Positions 60,190 to 64,000 of a stretch of 64,000 bases of DNA are shown one piece after another (the first letter of the stretch is position 1; the number at the start of each line of letters is the position of its first letter). The translations under genes were made by a program, and so were the position numbers. Origin of the DNA: Centropus unirufus (Eukaryota > Chordata > Aves > Cuculiformes > Centropidae); NCBI GenBank assembly GCA_013397695.1, contig VYZI01000183.1, positions 651,448 through 715,447 on the forward strand, given 5' to 3'. The notes beneath the pieces are model-generated. The model did no database searches and was not told where the DNA came from. It saw only the letters and a program-made list of their open reading frames with translations.

Positions 60190-61275
60190 ATTTTATTTTA
60201 ATTTCGCCGAAGAGCAAGCACGGCCCCTCGGGCATCGCCCTCTGTGGCGGGAGGCGGGCCGGGGAGCGTAAAGCTCGGTCTCCCCGGAGCCCCCCGCTCC
60301 GCTGCCGGTGCCCGCCGTCCCGAATTCCCCAGGGCCGGGAGGCGCCAGAGCCCCGGGACGGGGCAGCCCCTCCGCGCCCGCCCGCGGGGGAGGCGTGACC
60401 GGGCCGGGCCCTGCCCCGCCGGGGGAAGCCGCGGCCCCGGCCTCGCTTCCCCGTGCTCCTCCGGGCGGCGGCGGGGCGGGGCGCGCTGACAGGCGGCCCG
60501 GCCGGCCGGGAGCCGCGGTAAACAGGAGCCGGAGCGGGAGCCGGGGGTGCCCCGGCCCCGCAGGAGCCGCCCGGGCATGGGCAGCAGCCGCCGCCGGAGG
60601 AGGAGCCGCCGGCCCGGCACGCAGGTGGGCTCGGCCGCCGCTTCCTCCGCGGGGCCGCGGCGCGAGGCCGGGCTGCCCCGCCGGGCTCCCCTCGGCCGCA
60701 GGTGAGGCGCGGCGGGGGCGTCCGCGGTGCCCCGGGCCGGGCGGAGGCGGCGCCTCCCGGGAGCCGCGGCAGCGGCACCGAGGTCTCTGGTAAGCGGCTT
60801 TCCCACCTCCGCCGCCTTTGTCTTCCCAGCCCCGGCTCGCCCTGCGGGGCCGGCGTTGCGCAGGAGAAGCCGGGAGCGGAGCAGCTGGGAGGGAAAAGCT
60901 CTGCGTCTGCACCGGGGCCCCGGCGCGGAGGGCGGCGCGAGTCGGGGTCCGGTTCGCCCTGCGGGGCGAATGGGCAGCGGAGGGGAAGCCGCACGCGAGG
61001 TGCGCTGCTCCCAGCGCGCTCCTAACGCGTCCTCAAGTTTCACGGCCGACTGAGAAATAGTCAGAATTCCTTCGTGCTTCCCGGAGGTCCTTGGCGGATA
61101 AGAGTAGCGCTCGTTCTGAACTGCAGCTCTTTAACTTTCCCTCTTTTTGGTGTGCTGGCCGTGCGAGCAAGGCGCGGGCTGTAACACGCCAACGCGGGGC
61201 CGCTTTGCGTGAGTGGCACTGAGGGAGCGCCCGGCTCGGGCTGCGGCAAAGGACTCGTGCGCTTCCGAGCACGGC
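60190..61275. promoter_or_regulatory. Second CpG island, probable MARCHF8 promoter
   Basis: A very GC-rich, CG-dense block of about 1.1 kb with sharp edges marks a promoter. Its place downstream of ZFAND4 fits MARCHF8, the membrane RING-CH ubiquitin ligase gene that follows ZFAND4 on the same strand in mammals. This rests on gene order from memory, since no MARCHF8 coding exon was seen before the window ends. Confidence 0.8.
60500..60701 (+). other. Candidate non-coding first exon of the next gene (MARCHF8?)
   Basis: A good donor, ccgcag|gtgagg, occurs at 60701/60702 in the island; the exon's 5' edge is arbitrary. Alternative donors lie at about 60,624 (gtgggc) and 60,790 (gtaagc). The first intron would then run past the window end. 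Confidence 0.4.
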
Positions 61276-63185
61276 AAATTTGTGAAACAAAGCGGCAACA
61301 TAGGCATAGTAGGGACAATTTACACTTCAGAGCTCGAGTGGAGAGGTGGAAAGAGATCATGAAAGGAGGGTGGGGGTGAAAGTGGAAGTGGAGGGAGCTG
61401 GGCTGACAATAACACTTCAGCTGAAGCGGCAGCGCTCTCTGGAATTTTGCTGCTGAAATTAGTTCTGGAGTAGCGTCGGATGAGGCTGAGGTTAGTCCAG
61501 CAATAGCCCTCGTGAAAAAAATTCAGACCAAAGAAGTTTTCTTTGAAACCTATCAAGCTTTATGAATTTCCACTGATGGCAGAGTTCTGCTAAGTCTGTC
61601 TCTGAACCAGGATGGCCGGAAACATCCCGGACGTGCCCCCAGATGACACCTGCAGAAGCTCTGGAAGCTGCTCAGCTGCGGCCCAAACCCTTTGCTGGGA
61701 GGCTCACAGTAACCTTGTAGCTGTTTGGAGACAGACACTCTCCAGGCTTTGATGCTGCTGCAGCTGCTGAGGCTGATAGGACTGCTGAAGGCTGAACCGC
61801 CGCTTTGCTGAGGGCTTTGTGTAGCTTTAGTTACAGTCTGATGTGAACTGAAAAAATTTCCAGTTCAGGGAATGTTTGTTGTTATGGTGTTGGGTTTTTT
61901 GTTGGTGTTTTGGGTTTGTTTTAACTTGACTTTCAGCTAGTCCTAGTCAGCAGTTTTGCTTGTAGAAATAAACTAGTTGAAGCTATTTAGTGTGTCATAG
62001 TAGAAGGAAGGCTGCACCCCTTTTCATGCCTCAGTGTATGCATATGTGGCCAGAATTAGTCGTGTCCAAACAAGGCAGTTATGATTCTAGAGCTAGAAAA
62101 TCCACCTATTCCCTGGTTAGATTTGCCTAATCTTAAGTGTTATGACAATAGATTAATGCAGCATGCTGCGTGAACTTCCTGTATTTTTAATAAAAACTAA
62201 CTTTTGTGACAAGCAAGTATCCCACATTCGAGGGTTAGAGGAGTCAGTCTGCCCAGCTGCTGCTGGGGCTGTTACACATACTTTGTGCAACGTACCTGAG
62301 TGTCTTCTCTGCCAGCTCAATTTTCTAATTGCTCTTCCAAACACTGTTATTAATTGGGGGAGACAAATTGCAGGAGTGTGGCAGCTCCTAATAGTAATGC
62401 TACTCAACAAAGGAGAGGTAGGTTCTTCTTACATGTCCTGAATTGATTCCACTGCCTAAGAGTAAGGAGTCAACCTCTACGGGTCTTTCCTGCCATGTAC
62501 CTTACAAGCAGTCTTAATGTGACTGACAGCCAGCTTCAGAAACAATGATGAATAGAATGAGCATGACCATTTGCCAGAAAAGATGGGAACAGCAATAAGG
62601 TGTCTTCTTGTTTTTTTTTTTTTCTTTTGTTTTGCTCTGGCCCTACACTTTCTCTCTCTCTCAAAAAGGTAAGGAACTCTTGATCCTGTAGAAATGTCTG
62701 CCTCATGTTCTGTGAGAGGCTGTGGTTGGGTTACTTTAAAAAGTGAACTGGCTTTGAAGGAAGGAGCTTGCAGGAGCTCTGGACATCATTGTGCTTGGAG
62801 AGTATCTGCATGTGGCAGACAAATTGTGAAAAGCAAAGCTGTAGAAGACTATGAAGAGTGGAAAACTTCAAGTCTGGAAAAGACTGCTCTTCTAGGGCAA
62901 AGCATGTTAAATGGGAAGTCTTCCTGGGGAACAAGCTATGCAGTTACTGCCTACTCCTGTTTTTTCTCTAGAGCATCTAGTGTTAGCTGCTGCAGGAACT
63001 AAATGAATCGCATAAACCACACATTTACTTCATCTTATTAATTCCCACAGTGAAGCAAAACTCGTGCAGGGTTTACTGTGACTTCTGTTTTGCTGACTTG
63101 TGCACTGACTGCAAAGATCTGGTGGCAACTTGCTTTGGCATAGCAGAGTTGGCATTAAACTTGTTGAGTGGCCTTTATTAGGAAT

Positions 63186-63217
63186 GAAGTTTCAGAGGTC
63201 CATATCTCTGAAACTTC
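63186..63217. repeat. Perfect inverted repeat, 12-bp arms, 8-nt loop
   Basis: gaagtttcagag (63186-63197) pairs fully with ctctgaaacttc (63206-63217). The direct word cctttatta flanks it on both sides. Confidence 0.9.
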
Positions 63218-63850
63218 CTTTATTAAGTTAGGGTCACTTTTACTGATTCTGTTGTCTGGCTTTTACTGAGAAGACCAATAATTCAAAGACCTCATTGTTT
63301 CTAGAATGCATTCTTTTTCACTACTTACCGCTATATCATGGGCCTGTTATTATAGAATGTAACCATATTCAAGTGAAGAGTTAAAAACCAAATAACAGAT
63401 TATATTGTGCTTATTATTTCTCAGGTAGGTAAATGAACAAGAGCCCCTTGCAAGACAACTCTTTTTGCAATTAAAGATAAGTCTAAAGAGCTATATTGTT
63501 CCTAAATGTAACTCGTCACCAGACAGTTCACTAACAGCAGGAGATGTCTTAACCATCAGCAGTTTCTAGTGCTTGCAGTTGCTTTCCCTAGGGACCAGGA
63601 AGGCAGGTCTTTATTACACGCCCTGGTGGTTATCTGTTTTGAGCTGATTTAGATCAAAGTTATATGTAAATTACCATTCGATTTCTCTATCTTTTAAAAG
63701 AGGTGCCTCACTGGAGTTAACCTTCGATACCTGCAGGCAACTAGGGGAACTTGGTAGCACATCTTGGATTTAAGCAAACACCTGGTAGAATGCCCTGGTT
63801 GATTGAATTCCACTGAAAACAATGCTAGGAATGTTGATGTAAGGTATATG

Positions 63851-63931
63851 TCTAATAGGTGAAAAACACTAAAATATTCTAGAAAATGCAGCTATTTTCT
63901 GTAGTTTGATAAAATCAGGTCACCTATTAGA
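63851..63931. repeat. Nested inverted repeats, 81 bp
   Basis: The outer arms tctaataggtga (63851-63862) and tcacctattaga (63920-63931) are perfect complements. Inside, agaaaat (63881-63887) pairs with attttct (63894-63900). It could be a small MITE-like element or a chance hairpin. Confidence 0.75.
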
Positions 63932-64000
63932 TAAGCACTTTGTCCCTTGAGACTCGTTTAAGGATCCCAGTTGTCAACCTTGCACGATATGTGGTCAGTA

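Larger units (their letters stand above)
51346..60190. other. Intergenic stretch between ZFAND4 and the next CpG island
   Basis: AT-rich sequence with no gene I can support. It contains a candidate orphan exon at 53122, a perfect 27-bp hairpin at 55101 and a 20-bp tandem duplication at 59193. Open frames here are all under about 125 codons, with no recognisable domain. Confidence 0.6.
61276..64000. other. Sequence after the CpG island, probably first intron
   Basis: No recognised coding exon. It includes a short Cys-rich frame after a good acceptor (63051-63181) and two inverted repeats (63186-63217 and 63851-63931). Confidence 0.5.

Noticed and set aside
60188..61053. Open frames of 240-280 codons on the minus strand and several on the plus strand
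   Set aside because: They lie in a CpG island where stop codons are rare; the translations are low-complexity Arg/Pro/Gly/Ala with no domain, and overlap in several frames.
62555..62600. ATGAGCATG as the MARCHF8 start
   Set aside because: Only the first three residues match MSM; the frame stops after 13 codons and the following MARCHF8 sequence is absent.
1..64000. tRNA, rRNA, CRISPR, operon or bacterial-type regulatory signals
   Set aside because: None seen; the window is vertebrate nuclear DNA, where most such categories do not apply.

Overview
This is a bird nuclear genome window. It holds intron-rich vertebrate genes, two CpG-island promoters and a 5'-truncated CR1 LINE of the avian type. 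Interspersed repeat content otherwise looks low. I could not resolve the species. All recognised genes are on the + strand, and the predicted exons join with consistent phases.

Region 1-32.4 kb is the 3' two-thirds of WASHC2 (FAM21), the retromer-binding subunit of the WASH actin-nucleation complex. I place 23 coding exons (1164-30257), which join into 1098 codons plus a stop. The gene's 5' end, with the head domain that binds the WASH core, lies upstream of the window. The encoded tail is a series of LFa-type motifs (Leu-Phe, acidic run, Leu-Phe), a basic capping-protein-interaction segment and the conserved C-terminus FDDPLNAFGGQ. A CR1 fragment lies in an intron at about 4.9-5.6 kb.

Region 32.4-51.2 kb is complete ZFAND4 (ANUBL1). 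It has a CpG-island promoter with two inverted CCAAT boxes and a CATAAA element, a non-coding first exon, a 30-codon upstream ORF and nine coding exons. They encode a 716-residue protein with an N-terminal ubiquitin-like domain and a C-terminal AN1 zinc finger. A 5-N assembly gap lies just before one of its splice acceptors.

Region 51.2-60.2 kb is apparently intergenic. A second CpG island at 60.2-61.3 kb is probably the promoter and first non-coding exon of the next + strand gene. By synteny from memory (WASHC2-ZFAND4-MARCHF8-ALOX5 in mammals) this should be MARCHF8, but no MARCHF8 coding sequence is visible before the window ends.

I found no previously undescribed multi-gene system. The observations most worth following are gene-structural: a GC-AG intron and a possible 24-nt micro-exon in WASHC2, introns that repeatedly cut LFa motifs between the acidic run and the second hydrophobic pair, a uORF ending 10 nt before the ZFAND4 start codon, a NAGNAG acceptor and a phase-compatible orphan exon near ZFAND4, and several small inverted or tandem repeats.
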